Of a stretch of DNA of 58,794 bases, positions 10,059-19,353 are shown in pieces. The position numbers and the translations under genes are program-made. The stretch's first letter is position 1. Every line of letters starts with the position of its first letter. The DNA is taken from NCBI GenBank assembly GCA_030039035.1, contig JASHQQ010000132.1, positions 1-58,794 on the forward strand, written 5' to 3'. The DNA comes from Acidobacteriaceae bacterium. GTDB taxonomy: Bacteria; Acidobacteriota; Terriglobia; Terriglobales; Acidobacteriaceae. The notes beneath the pieces were generated by a model. That model did no database searches, was not told the DNA's origin, and was given only the letters and a program-made list of their open reading frames with translations.

Positions 10059-12527
10059 ATGTTCGCGGATCTTAGATTTGCGGCGCGCCGCTTGCGCCGG
10101 TCGCCGGGATTTGCTTTGACAGCGATCGCCACGCTGGCGCTGGGCATTGGCGCCAACACGGCCATCTTCAGCGTAATGAACGCCGTGCTGCTGCGCGTGC
10201 TGCCGGTGCGCGAGCCGCAACAACTCTTTTACCTGACGCACCGGAACGAGCCGCCCAACGTGAACACGACGGGTGACTCCCGGTACACATACGGGATCAA
10301 TGTCTACGAGCGCATGCGCCAGGACCGGAACGTCTTTTCCGAAGTGATCGCGTACGTGCCTCTTTCGCTAAGGAAAACCGCCATCCGCTTCGGCGACGAA
10401 CCGGAGGACGTGGAAGCCGACGAGGTGAGCGGGAACTTCTTTTCCGCTTTGGGCGTGCGTATGGCCGCGGGGCACGCCTTTGTGACCGGCGATGAAGACC
10501 GGCACTCGCCGGTCGCGGTTCTGAGCTACGGGTACTGGACGCGCCGCTTCCGGCGCGATCCGAAAGTGATTGGGCAGGCCGTATACGTGAACGGCGCGCC
10601 GATGACGGTGATCGGCGTGGCGGCGCCGCATTTCTACGGCGTGGAATCGGGCGGCGATGCAACCGATCTGTGGGTGCCTTTGCAGAACCGGCCCGATTTG
10701 AATGCGTGGGGAATTCCGGCATCCGCGCACACGCTCTACGGCATGCCGAACTGGTGGAACCTGATGCTGATCGCGCGGCTGCGGCCAGGAGTGACCGGGA
10801 AGCAGGCGCTGACGCGGATGAATCCCGTCTTTGCTCATGCCGCCTGGGAGACGGTTGGACAGGAAGTAAAGCGCACGGGAGAGCCGCTAGAGCTGGAGAT
10901 GGTTCCGGCGCGCGGGCTGGGCACTTCCTCTGATGATTACCGCCAGCCGCTGCAGGTTCTCATGGGCATGGTGGCGCTGGTGCTCGTGATCGCGTGCGTG
11001 AACCTGCTCATGCTGATGGCGGCGCGGAACGCCGCGCGGGAACGCGAGTTTTCCATGCGGCTGGCGCTCGGCGCGAGCCGGTGGCCGCTCTTCCGGCAAC
11101 TGTTGGCCGAAAGCCTGCTGCTTGCAGGCCTGGGCGCCGCGCTGGGCTGGGCGTTCGCGGTCGCGGCAACCGGCCTGCTCGCCAGGTGGTCGGAGATCGA
11201 AACGAGCCTGGCTCCGGATTGGCCGGTTCTGCTGTTCACTCTTGCTCTGGCGGCCGGCGCAGCCGTGCTCTTCGGGCTGGCGCCGCTTGGGGCTGCGTCG
11301 AGCGCACCGGTCACGCTGGCTCTTCGGTCCGGAGCAACGCAAACTGCCGAAAGCCGAAGCCGCGTGCTGATCGGAAAGCTGCTCATCGCCGCGCAGATGG
11401 CGCTGTGCGTCGCGTTGCTCTTCGCCGCGGGGCTGCTCATTCGCACGCTGTGGAATTACCGCAACGTCAACCTGGGCATGGACGCCGATCGCGTGCTTGC
11501 GTTCGGCGCGCATCCCGTAGGCGCGCGTGACAATGCTCAAATGCTGGCCTTTTATACGCAGTTGACCGATCGCCTGCGCGCGCTGCCGGGGGTGCGCTCG
11601 GCGACCGAAGCCGACCTGCGCCCCGGCTCCGGCTGGACCGATGGTGGCCTGATGGTGATGGATGGCCGGCACTATTCCTGGGACAACGGCCGCGGCCTGC
11701 TCTACACCAATACCGTCGGGCCGGAGTTCTTCGGCACACTGGGAATCCCGGTGCTGGCCGGTCGCGGCCTCTCGGCCCGCGACACCGCCGGCGCACAACG
11801 GGTCGCCGTGGTGAATCAGACGTTCGCGGAGAGGTACTTCGACGGCTCATCGCCGATCGGGCACACGCTGGGCGAAGGAAAAGATCGCGCCACGATCGTC
11901 GGCGTGGTGCGGGACAACAAGTATCAGTCGGCCGGCGAAGAGCCGCGTTCGATGGCTTGGTATTGCTATCTCCAGGACCCTGTCATCGAGCGCATGGACG
12001 TGGAAGTTCGTGCTGCCAGCGACCCGATGGTGCTCTTGCCCGAGATCCGGCGCATCGTACGCGAAATGGATCCGAACGCGCCGGTCGAAAACCCGATAGT
12101 GCTCAAGGCCCAATTCGAAGAGAGCTACCTCACGCCGACTCTTTTCGCGCGTCTGGGAGCCTTCTTTGGCGCTTTGGCGGCGCTATTGGTTGCCGTCGGC
12201 CTCTATGGCACGCTGGCTTATCGCGTCAATCGCCGTGTCGCGGAGATCGGCCTGCGCATGGCGCTGGGCGCCGCGCGCGGCCAGGTGCTGTGGATGATCC
12301 TGCGCGACAGCCTCGTCCTGGTTGCTGCCGGACTGGCCATTGGGTTGCCGCTGGCGTGGATGGGATCGCGCCTGATGGCGGCCATGCTGTACCAGCTCTC
12401 GCCGCACGACCCGGTGAGTCTTGCGGGCGCGGCGCTTGGCGTCGTCATGGTCTCGATCGCCGCAGCCCTCGTGCCCGCGCGAAGGGCGGCGGGCGTGGAG
12501 CCTATGCAGGCGCTCCGAACAGAGTAG
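10059..12527 (+). CDS. ADOP-type duplicated ABC permease (MacB/FtsX-like)
   Basis: The 822-residue protein begins with the short cap MFADLRFAARRLRRSPGFA typical of the ADOP permeases abundant in Acidobacteriota. A transmembrane helix follows (about 20-42, with ALGIGANTAIFSVMNAVLLR), then a MacB-like periplasmic core. Next come an FtsX block of three helices (about 300-420), a second periplasmic core, and a second FtsX block (about 690-815). No ATPase gene is adjacent, which is usual for this group. An SD-like AGGGAGA precedes the ATG. Function is inferred as export or envelope mechanotransmission; the substrate is unknown. Confidence 0.9.
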   Translation: MFADLRFAARRLRRSPGFALTAIATLALGIGANTAIFSVMNAVLLRVLPVREPQQLFYLTHRNEPPNVNTTGDSRYTYGINVYERMRQDRNVFSEVIAYVPLSLRKTAIRFGDEPEDVEADEVSGNFFSALGVRMAAGHAFVTGDEDRHSPVAVLSYGYWTRRFRRDPKVIGQAVYVNGAPMTVIGVAAPHFYGVESGGDATDLWVPLQNRPDLNAWGIPASAHTLYGMPNWWNLMLIARLRPGVTGKQALTRMNPVFAHAAWETVGQEVKRTGEPLELEMVPARGLGTSSDDYRQPLQVLMGMVALVLVIACVNLLMLMAARNAAREREFSMRLALGASRWPLFRQLLAESLLLAGLGAALGWAFAVAATGLLARWSEIETSLAPDWPVLLFTLALAAGAAVLFGLAPLGAASSAPVTLALRSGATQTAESRSRVLIGKLLIAAQMALCVALLFAAGLLIRTLWNYRNVNLGMDADRVLAFGAHPVGARDNAQMLAFYTQLTDRLRALPGVRSATEADLRPGSGWTDGGLMVMDGRHYSWDNGRGLLYTNTVGPEFFGTLGIPVLAGRGLSARDTAGAQRVAVVNQTFAERYFDGSSPIGHTLGEGKDRATIVGVVRDNKYQSAGEEPRSMAWYCYLQDPVIERMDVEVRAASDPMVLLPEIRRIVREMDPNAPVENPIVLKAQFEESYLTPTLFARLGAFFGALAALLVAVGLYGTLAYRVNRRVAEIGLRMALGAARGQVLWMILRDSLVLVAAGLAIGLPLAWMGSRLMAAMLYQLSPHDPVSLAGAALGVVMVSIAAALVPARRAAGVEPMQALRTE

Positions 12528-12549
12528 CGGGGGACAACGTCCCTCCAGC

Positions 12550-12610
12550 CCTTGCGCCAGCCACCCCACGGACAAAGACCCGTCCGTGGGGACCCCGGTG
12601 CGCCGCAAGG
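12550..12610. repeat. Nested inverted-repeat element, copy 2
   Basis: The outer arms are CCTTGCG (12550-12556) and CGCAAGG (12604-12610). The inner stem CCCCACGGAC (12564-12573)/GTCCGTGGGG (12582-12591) is a perfect 10 bp. Loop (CAAAGA) and flanks (GCCAGCCA on the left, GGGGACCCCGG on the right) match the copy at 2850-2914, but the stem bases differ while pairing is kept. It lies 22 bp after the stop of the ADOP permease gene. Confidence 0.65.
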
Positions 12611-12678
12611 TCGGGGCAGACAGGTTCTTCATCTCTATCCGCGCGGGGCCTCCGAAGCCGCATCGATAATAGGGGTCA

Positions 12679-13032
12679 ATGACCCTCGACTGGACCACCG
12701 GCGCGCTTGCCGAAGGCCTGCGCTGCTACGGCAACGGCGAATTCTTTCTCGCGCACGAACACTGGGAGGGCGCCTGGCTCCAATGCCCGGAGCCGGAAAA
12801 GACCTTCCTGCAGGCGCTGATCCAGATCGCAGCGGCCTTTCACCATCTGCAAAGGAGTAATCCGGCAGGAACCCACTCCCTTTTGCGCAGATCATTGCGG
12901 CGGCTCGAAGATTATCCGAGCGGGTTTGGCGGCGTCGCCGTAGGGCCCCTTCGCGAAAGCATCCGCATGTGGCTCGAGGCTCTCGAGGAAGGAGACGGAT
13001 CGCCGCGGCTTCCCTTCCCGGCAATTCGATGA
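12679..13032 (+). CDS. DUF309 domain protein
   Basis: This small soluble protein of 117 residues has the DUF309 pattern: LRCYGNGEFFLAHEHWEGAW (about 14-33), then EKTFLQALIQIAAAFHHLQR (about 40-59), then GTHSLLRRSLRRLEDY. The family is an all-helical putative metal or ligand binder of unknown role. It is the middle gene of a short plus-strand run, with the kinase-like gene starting 60 bp downstream. No strong ribosome-binding site is seen before the ATG. Confidence 0.85.
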   Translation: MTLDWTTGALAEGLRCYGNGEFFLAHEHWEGAWLQCPEPEKTFLQALIQIAAAFHHLQRSNPAGTHSLLRRSLRRLEDYPSGFGGVAVGPLRESIRMWLEALEEGDGSPRLPFPAIR

Positions 13033-13092
13033 ACGCAGGAATCCAGGAAGCAAATCAGGGAATTGGCCCTATTCGCATAAAATGGTGACGCG

Positions 13093-14544
13093 ATGGATAC
13101 GGTAACCATCACCGGCGATTGGGTCGGGCGCGTCATCGACGGAAGATTCACGCTCCTCGAGTGGCTGGGCGGCTCAGAGCGGGGCGGCGTGTTCCGCACG
13201 GAGCTCGAGGGGCCACGCGCCGAGAAAGCGGCGATCAAGCTCATTCCGGCGGACGCCGCCGGCGCCGCAGCCCGGTACTCCGGCTGGGCTTCGTCGATGA
13301 AACTCTCGCATCCGCATCTCACGAGCGTCTTCCGCTTCGGACGGTGCCACATCGACGGCACAGCGCTGATCTACGCGGTGACGGAGTTCGCCGACGAGAT
13401 TCTCTCGCAGGTCCTTCCCGAGCGGGCCATTACAACCGAAGAAGCCGGGGAAATGCTCGAACCGGTGGCCGACACACTGTCGTACCTTCACGGCCGAGGC
13501 TTCGTGCACGGGCATCTCAAGCCGATGAACATCATGGTCGTCGACAATCGGTTGAAGATTTCGGGCGACAGCCTCTACCTCGCGGGCAGTTATCGAAAAC
13601 CGGCGTCCGCGCTCGGCGCCTACGATGCGCCGGAACTGGCCACGCGCCCCATTTCTCCGGCCGCGGACCTTTGGTCTCTTGGCGTTACCCTGATCGAAGC
13701 GCTTACCCGGCGCGCCCCGGCGAGCGGCCAGGCGGCGCTGTTCGAGTCGGGCGTCATTGCCTCCATCCCCCAACCCTTTGCCGACATTGCGCGGCACTGT
13801 TTGCCGGAGAATCCCGCGCATCGCTGGTCTGCCGACGAGGTCAAGCATCGCCTCGAATCGGATGACGCAGCCCCCGCCGCGGTTGAAAAAACCACAAGTA
13901 AGCCGGCTTCGGGAATGCGCGCTGCGGCGATCGCCGGCGCGGCCCTGCTGATGGTGATTGTGCTCGCGTTCCTGCTCATTTCGCATAGCAAGCCGCGGCC
14001 CGCTTCGCCTGCCCCGGTCGCGAAAAGCTCGCCCGCAGCCCCTGCCGTCGCGCCGCCTCCCGCGCAGAACGCAGCGCCTTCGGCTCCGCAAAACGCGACG
14101 CCTCCAGCTCCACAATCCGCGGCACCTCGGAATCCGTCCCCGCAAGCCGTTGCGCCGTCTACGCCGCAGGCTGCCGCACCGACGGCTCCGAAGACCGCAA
14201 TTGCTCCTCAAGCGGAGATGCCGGCAACCCAGGGCCCGATGACGAAAGGTTTGGTCGCTCAGCGCGTTTTGCCTGACGTGTCGCCGAAGGCGAGCGCAAC
14301 CATCCATGGCAAGGTCACAGTCTCGATACGAGCCTCAGTCGACACGCGCGGCGAAGTTTCCGATGCGACATTCACGTCGGAAGGACCGAGCAAGTATTTT
14401 GCCCGGCTGGCGCTCGAGGCTGCCCGGCAATGGAGGTTTCAGCCCGCGCAAAGCGGCGGCCAGCCTGTTCCGAGCGTATGGATCCTGCGCTTCGAGTTCA
14501 CGCCGAGCGGAGCCGAAGCGATTCCGCTGGAGCAGTCGCCGTAG
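13093..14544 (+). CDS. Pseudokinase-TonB fusion protein
   Basis: This protein (483 aa) joins a protein-kinase fold (about 15-260), one transmembrane helix (about 276-297), a Pro/Ala/Gln-rich linker (about 300-375) and a TonB C-terminal domain (about 390-475, with ARQWRFQPA). Kinase features that remain are a glycine-rich loop GGSERGGVF, Lys49 in AAIKL, an APE-like YDAPELA and DLWSLGVT. The catalytic loop HRDLKPEN has become HGHLKPMN (139-146), and DFG has become GDS at 158-160. Both catalytic aspartates are therefore missing and activity is unlikely. The convergent neighbour is a TonB-dependent receptor. The topology suggests a cytoplasmic pseudokinase controlling or replacing an energy-transducing periplasmic arm. 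Confidence 0.85.
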   Translation: MDTVTITGDWVGRVIDGRFTLLEWLGGSERGGVFRTELEGPRAEKAAIKLIPADAAGAAARYSGWASSMKLSHPHLTSVFRFGRCHIDGTALIYAVTEFADEILSQVLPERAITTEEAGEMLEPVADTLSYLHGRGFVHGHLKPMNIMVVDNRLKISGDSLYLAGSYRKPASALGAYDAPELATRPISPAADLWSLGVTLIEALTRRAPASGQAALFESGVIASIPQPFADIARHCLPENPAHRWSADEVKHRLESDDAAPAAVEKTTSKPASGMRAAAIAGAALLMVIVLAFLLISHSKPRPASPAPVAKSSPAAPAVAPPPAQNAAPSAPQNATPPAPQSAAPRNPSPQAVAPSTPQAAAPTAPKTAIAPQAEMPATQGPMTKGLVAQRVLPDVSPKASATIHGKVTVSIRASVDTRGEVSDATFTSEGPSKYFARLALEAARQWRFQPAQSGGQPVPSVWILRFEFTPSGAEAIPLEQSP

Positions 14545-14559
14545 TCGGCCCTGGTTCCC

Positions 14560-14623
14560 AGGTCTCAAAAGCGAATCTTGGGGCACCCGGGGACGACGCG
14601 GAATCGAGCGGTCACAGAGACCT
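14560..14623. repeat. Inverted repeat between convergent genes, possible degenerate repeat copy
   Basis: AGGTCTC (14560-14566) and GAGACCT (14617-14623) are perfect 7-bp inverted arms in the short gap between the kinase-TonB gene and the receptor gene. The enclosed GGGGCACCCGGGG recalls the GGGGACCCCGG core of the two better copies elsewhere. It may serve both genes as a terminator. The right arm touches the last codons of the receptor gene. Confidence 0.4.
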
Positions 14624-17600
14624 AGAAGATCACGCGGAACGCAGCCTGCAACTGCCGGGCCGGCCCCGTGAAGTTGGGCGTGCCGAAGGTCGGATTGGCG
14701 GGACTGGTAATGCCATCGCCGAACTGGCGTGGCACCGGCCCCAGGAAATCGGCAGCCCCGTAAACCTGGTCGATGCTCTGCACATTGCGATGATTGACGA
14801 GATTGAAGCTCTCCATGCTGGCTTCGGTCGACAGGTGTTCGGTGAAATGAAATACCCGCTGCAGGCGCAGGTCGCTGTCGTAGTATGAAGCGCCGCGATA
14901 GGAGTTGCGTCCGACGGTTCCCGTGCGGTCGGAAAACGGGAAGCCGTCGCCGAGCACGTTAAAGCCGGCCAGGATGGAAAAGTAACGCGGGCTTTGCAGC
15001 GTGTCCAACGTCGAAAGCTTGAAGTTGCGCAGCAGCCGCGGCCATTCCGAGGGGCTCTCGGCGAGCAGTGAAATGGTGGCGCGATGGCGGATGTCGTTGT
15101 CGCCCACGGAACGATCGGCCGCTGGGTCGAGATAGTCCTGCGGAGTATCGGTCAACTGCACTTCGGTGCCGATGTCGATCGACTTGGAATAGGTATAGTT
15201 GGCGAGAACGCTGTAGTGCCGCGCGAAGCTTCTGCGTACGCTGAGAATGCCCCCGTTGTAATCCGAGAATCCGCTGGGTGTGGCAATCAGCGCGAAGCCG
15301 AAGCGCGGATCCGCCGGTTTGAAGGCCTGGCGGCCGTCGGGAATGGTTCCGTCGGGTACGCCGTTGATGCTGTAGTAGACGGGAATGTCGATGGCGTGAA
15401 CGTACTGATAGCCGGTGGTCAGCACCCATCCGCCGCCAAGCTGGCTCTCCACCTCGAGGCTGCCCGTCTCCGAATAGGCATTGGGGAATTTGCGCTGGAT
15501 GTAGCCGAGCGGAAACTCCTGCAGCAGCGCGGGCGCAGGATATGTGCCGGTCGTCGCGTAGCTACGGAACGTCTGGGAAGCGAGTACCGGGTTTGAAACG
15601 CCGACGATGCCCGAAGGCCCCAGGCCGACGACTCCGTTGGCGATGTTGAGGTCCGGCACGTAGGGATTGTTCATGCCCGTGAACGCCGAGGCGCCCTGCC
15701 AGCCGACCATCAGGTCGCTGTAATCCCATGGCCCGCGGAACAAGCCGAAGCCCGCGCGGATGACATGCCTGCCGCCGGGCAGCGCGTAGGCCAGGCCCAG
15801 ACGGGGCTGGAGGTTGTTGTAGTTGGTGGGATTCATGGGCCCGATCACGCGCACGTCGGCTGCCGACGGAAAGACATCGAAGTCGTACCGGAGCCCGGCG
15901 GTGAGAGAGAGCTTCTGCGTCGCACGCCATTGATCCTGCAGATAGAGATTTCCCAGCCTGTGCCAGAAATTCAAAGAAGTCGCATTCACGAAATCCTGCG
16001 CGGCCGCTCCGCCATAGAGCGAGCCGCCGAAGGGCACGGGCCGCGAGGGAATCTGTTTGCCAAAATACGAGCGGGGCTCAAGGAACAGAAACTGCACGGG
16101 TGTCCCGGGACCGAACGGAGGACCCGCAAATTCCCCGGCGCCAAAGAAGCTCTGCGGCGTGAAGATCGCTCCTCCCGGGCTGAAGAAGGTGGTGTCGGCC
16201 GAAATCCACACCGGCTCGAATCCTCCTCCGAATTGAATCGAATGCACGCCGCGCACCCAGGTGAAGTTCTGCTGCGCCTCGAAGTGCGGCTCGCGATAGT
16301 AGGAGACGCTGCCGGTGAATCCGCCGCTCACCAGCGTGTCGGATACGTCGAGCGTGGGCTCGAAGCCGGCGCCTTTGGGCGTCATGTGAAAGTCGCGATC
16401 GCCGAAATCGAGAATGCTCTCCGACGTCCAGCGCGGATTGAAGATATGCAGGTGGTTGGCGAAAACCGACTGGTCGCGCACCGGATTGTCGCGATACGTC
16501 GAGGGCAGCCCCTGCCCGGGCGCCGCAGTGGGAATGTCTCCCTTGCGGTCGTCGGCGAAAAGATAGCCGACGTTGAGGATATTGCGGTCGCTGAAGACCT
16601 GCGTGATCTTTCCGATCGCCTTGTCGTAGTTATCGGTCTCGAGGACGGAGTCAAGTTGCTCCGGCTGCAGCCCGAAGAGCTCTTTCACCTGGTTGATGCT
16701 GGGAGTGCCGGGGCCCATGCAGTCGGGCGCATCGATGCAGCCGAGGATGAAACTCGAATAAATGGGAGATTCGCCGCGGCGCTGGCCCTCATAGCCTGTG
16801 AAATAGAAAGTCTTGTCGTGACGAACGGGCCCGCCGGCATTGGCGCCGAACTGATTGGCGCGCAGCGTGTGCAGGCCGGGAGCGGAAAGAGGGTTTTCGG
16901 CATCGAGCGCGTCGTTGCGAAAATATTCGTACACCGAGCCATGCGGATCGTTGGTTCCGGACCTGGTGATCGTATTGACCACCGACCCCAGATTCCGCCC
17001 GTTGTCCGCAGTGTAGGGCCCGTCGGCGACACGGAACTCCTGCACCCAGTCGAGGGCGGGACTGACATGCTGCACGCCGGAAAGACTCACTGAATAATCC
17101 GTGCCGTCAAGCCCGAAGAACGAGCTGTGCGATTCGCGCAGCCCGCCGAAGCTGAGTTGAAGCACCGTCTCCTGAAAGGGAGACTGCGCCGCCGTGGCCG
17201 TGCTGCGCCCGACGTTTGCCGTGGGCGTCAGCAGCACGAAATCGATGAAGTCGCGTCCGGCGATGGGCAGGTCTTCGATCTGGTTCGGCGCAATCACCTG
17301 GCTGGATTGCGTCTTCTCCGTATCGATTCCTTCCGCGACGCCCGAGACCGTCACGCTCTGGGTAACGCCGGCCACGCCAAGCTGCGCAACGATGGAAGCG
17401 GTCTGGCCCACGGTGAGCGTCAGCGCGCGATCCCAGTCGCGAAAGCCCCCGGCGCTCACGGTGAGCCTGTATTCGCCTGGCGCAAGAGCAGCAAACACGG
17501 CAACTCCGGCGCGATCGGTTTCCTGCCTTCGCACCACACCGGTCCCGGAGTTATTCGCGAGGATACTCGCCCCAGGAACCACCCTGCCGGATGGATCGCT

Positions 17601-17693
17601 GACTGTGACGCTCAGCGTCGTCAATTGTTGGGAGTGGAGAAGACCGGCGCCGAGAAACAACGCGGCAAGGCAGCGGAGAATGTCTTTGGTCAT
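14622..17693 (-). CDS. Oar-like TonB-dependent outer-membrane receptor
   Basis: This is a 1023-residue outer-membrane protein. A signal peptide (about 1-22) is followed by a carboxypeptidase-regulatory-like beta-sandwich (about 25-110: SVTVSDPSGRVVPGASI ... APGEYRLTVSAGGF). A plug region comes next (about 120-240, with IEDLPIAGRDFIDF), then a large beta-barrel ending in the aromatic ...AAFRVIF typical of exported barrels. This is the Oar/CarboxypepD_reg TonB receptor type, very common in Acidobacteriota and usually linked to uptake of plant-derived glycans or other large ligands. It faces the TonB-fusion gene, a plausible energising partner. No iron-siderophore signature is seen. Confidence 0.92.
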   Translation of the reverse strand: MTKDILRCLAALFLGAGLLHSQQLTTLSVTVSDPSGRVVPGASILANNSGTGVVRRQETDRAGVAVFAALAPGEYRLTVSAGGFRDWDRALTLTVGQTASIVAQLGVAGVTQSVTVSGVAEGIDTEKTQSSQVIAPNQIEDLPIAGRDFIDFVLLTPTANVGRSTATAAQSPFQETVLQLSFGGLRESHSSFFGLDGTDYSVSLSGVQHVSPALDWVQEFRVADGPYTADNGRNLGSVVNTITRSGTNDPHGSVYEYFRNDALDAENPLSAPGLHTLRANQFGANAGGPVRHDKTFYFTGYEGQRRGESPIYSSFILGCIDAPDCMGPGTPSINQVKELFGLQPEQLDSVLETDNYDKAIGKITQVFSDRNILNVGYLFADDRKGDIPTAAPGQGLPSTYRDNPVRDQSVFANHLHIFNPRWTSESILDFGDRDFHMTPKGAGFEPTLDVSDTLVSGGFTGSVSYYREPHFEAQQNFTWVRGVHSIQFGGGFEPVWISADTTFFSPGGAIFTPQSFFGAGEFAGPPFGPGTPVQFLFLEPRSYFGKQIPSRPVPFGGSLYGGAAAQDFVNATSLNFWHRLGNLYLQDQWRATQKLSLTAGLRYDFDVFPSAADVRVIGPMNPTNYNNLQPRLGLAYALPGGRHVIRAGFGLFRGPWDYSDLMVGWQGASAFTGMNNPYVPDLNIANGVVGLGPSGIVGVSNPVLASQTFRSYATTGTYPAPALLQEFPLGYIQRKFPNAYSETGSLEVESQLGGGWVLTTGYQYVHAIDIPVYYSINGVPDGTIPDGRQAFKPADPRFGFALIATPSGFSDYNGGILSVRRSFARHYSVLANYTYSKSIDIGTEVQLTDTPQDYLDPAADRSVGDNDIRHRATISLLAESPSEWPRLLRNFKLSTLDTLQSPRYFSILAGFNVLGDGFPFSDRTGTVGRNSYRGASYYDSDLRLQRVFHFTEHLSTEASMESFNLVNHRNVQSIDQVYGAADFLGPVPRQFGDGITSPANPTFGTPNFTGPARQLQAAFRVIF

Positions 17694-17800
17694 AACCTGG
17701 CTCTCGCAAAAGAATGTCGAACTTAGTCTGAAGTTAGACCTGGAGGTTGGCCGTCGCTAACTCACTCGTTTTGTCTTGCTGTTCGCCCGGCACGATTGAA

Positions 17801-18451
17801 TTACGCGCCGGAGGCCGATTCGCGAATGCCTGCCAGCCGGTTCTTCGGTTCGTATCCGCTCAGGGCAAGCCTCTTGCCGTGCAGCCGGTGCGTTTCGTCC
17901 GAGACCGGATGAACACCGGAAGTCGTGATCCAACGGTTGTAGAAGTTGAACAGGGCGACGACAAGAATCGCGAAGTAGATCGCCTCGTCATTCCAGCCAA
18001 AAATGCGCAGTTGGTTTACGTCGCCCTCGTCCATCGCCGTCAACTGCAACGTCATCTTGCGCGCGAAGCGGAGGAGAGCTTTCCGGGGCGCGTCGAGCGG
18101 CGAACTCTCCACGTCTTCGAGAACCTGACGAACCATTTCGTGGCTGCCCAGCAACTCGCCAGCCACGGCGGCATGAGACCGCCAGCAGAATTCGCACTCG
18201 TTGGTGTACGAGGTGTACGCCGCGATCAATTCGCGAAGACCGGCATCGATCGGCGCCGGGGCGCGCATCACGCCTTCGGTAAAACTGGCCAGATGAGAAG
18301 TAACATCGGGGCGATAGGCGAACAGATTCCATATCTGCCAGTGTTCGCGCCCCGCTGCCTTGGCAACGGAGATCAGGTCGGCATAGGGACTCGGCTGTGG
18401 ATTGGCTTCCACCTCCGGCAGATAAGTGGGTTCTTGCTCGACAGCTTTCAA
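17801..18451 (-). CDS. AhpD-like/carboxymuconolactone decarboxylase family protein (TTG start)
   Basis: The product (216 aa) belongs to the peroxidase-related AhpD-like group. The active-site-type motif is CEFCWRSH (E-x2-C-x3-H arrangement), and the N-terminus EVEANPQPSPYADLI is typical. The open frame runs 49 codons further up, but TTG at 18451 is preceded by GGGAGG with a 6-base spacing, which decides the start. A hydrophobic ALFNFYNRW segment near the C-terminus fits the fold. Family members reduce hydroperoxides or serve as alkylhydroperoxidase partners. It is divergent from a second AhpD-like gene at 18742, so the two probably share control. Confidence 0.8.
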   Translation of the reverse strand: MKAVEQEPTYLPEVEANPQPSPYADLISVAKAAGREHWQIWNLFAYRPDVTSHLASFTEGVMRAPAPIDAGLRELIAAYTSYTNECEFCWRSHAAVAGELLGSHEMVRQVLEDVESSPLDAPRKALLRFARKMTLQLTAMDEGDVNQLRIFGWNDEAIYFAILVVALFNFYNRWITTSGVHPVSDETHRLHGKRLALSGYEPKNRLAGIRESASGA

Positions 18452-18741
18452 AGGATGCCTCCCGGTGCCGGAATGCGTGCGGGTGCGGACACGGTTTCCC
18501 CGAACGCCGTGAAGCATTTTCAGTTGCGGGTCTTCAATTCTCGGGGGAAGCCGAACCTTCGCTGCTCCATGAGAATGCCGGAAGAGAAGAGGCGGCAACC
18601 AACTTTAGGTGGCGATCCGGCTCCGCCTTTCGGATGAGGCGATGCGCCGGTCGCGCCGCGTACGATGGGCGCGCGCAGGTCCGGCCTCAGTTTGTCCCCG
18701 ATCGCGAAACCTGTTCGGCACTCCATGGGAGGATCCGGAGA

Positions 18742-19353
18742 ATGGCCCACATTCAACTGCCGGTTGCACCGGAACTCGGCCGGGAGTTTCCCGGCATCCT
18801 CGGCCTTATGACCTTCCGGCCGGAGACGGCGGCGCCGCTCAATGAGCTCGTCAATATTCTGTTGCGCGGCGAGAGCACTCTCTCGCGGGGCGAGCGCGAA
18901 TTGATCGCCACGCATGTGTCGTGGCGCAACGATTGCTTCTTCTGCCAGACCATTCATGGCGCAGTGGCGGCGGCGCAGCTCGGCAACGACGAGGCCCTCG
19001 TACAGAAGGTGAAAACCAACTGGCAGGACGCCGGAATCTCGCCGAAGATGAAGGCGCTGCTCCAAATCGCCGGAAAGGTCCAGCAAGGCGGCAAGCACGT
19101 GACCGCGGAGGACATTGCGGCCGCGCGCCAGGAAGGCGCGACCGATCGCGAGATCCACGATACCGTGCTGATCGCTGCCGTCTTTTGCATGTGCAACCGG
19201 TATGTGGACGGGCTGGGAACGTGGGCGCCCCAGGACCCGGAGATCTATCGGCAGAGAGCCGCCGGCATCGTCGAACATGGCTATTCCGCGGTGACGCAAG
19301 CGGCGATTTCGTCGCTGCAACCGGACGCGGCCGAATCGCACGCCTACTCCTGA
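18742..19353 (+). CDS. AhpD-like/carboxymuconolactone decarboxylase family protein
   Basis: This 203-residue protein carries the motif CFFCQTIHG (about 67-75), the redox C-x2-C-x3-H of AhpD-type alkylhydroperoxidase cores, followed by helices typical of the carboxymuconolactone decarboxylase family. The start at 18742 was chosen for the GGAG just upstream; the frame is open for another 115 codons without family similarity. It is divergent from the related gene ending at 18451. Its 3' end overlaps the convergent MFS gene by 10 bases. A role in peroxide defence is the family expectation. Confidence 0.8.
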   Translation: MAHIQLPVAPELGREFPGILGLMTFRPETAAPLNELVNILLRGESTLSRGERELIATHVSWRNDCFFCQTIHGAVAAAQLGNDEALVQKVKTNWQDAGISPKMKALLQIAGKVQQGGKHVTAEDIAAARQEGATDREIHDTVLIAAVFCMCNRYVDGLGTWAPQDPEIYRQRAAGIVEHGYSAVTQAAISSLQPDAAESHAYS

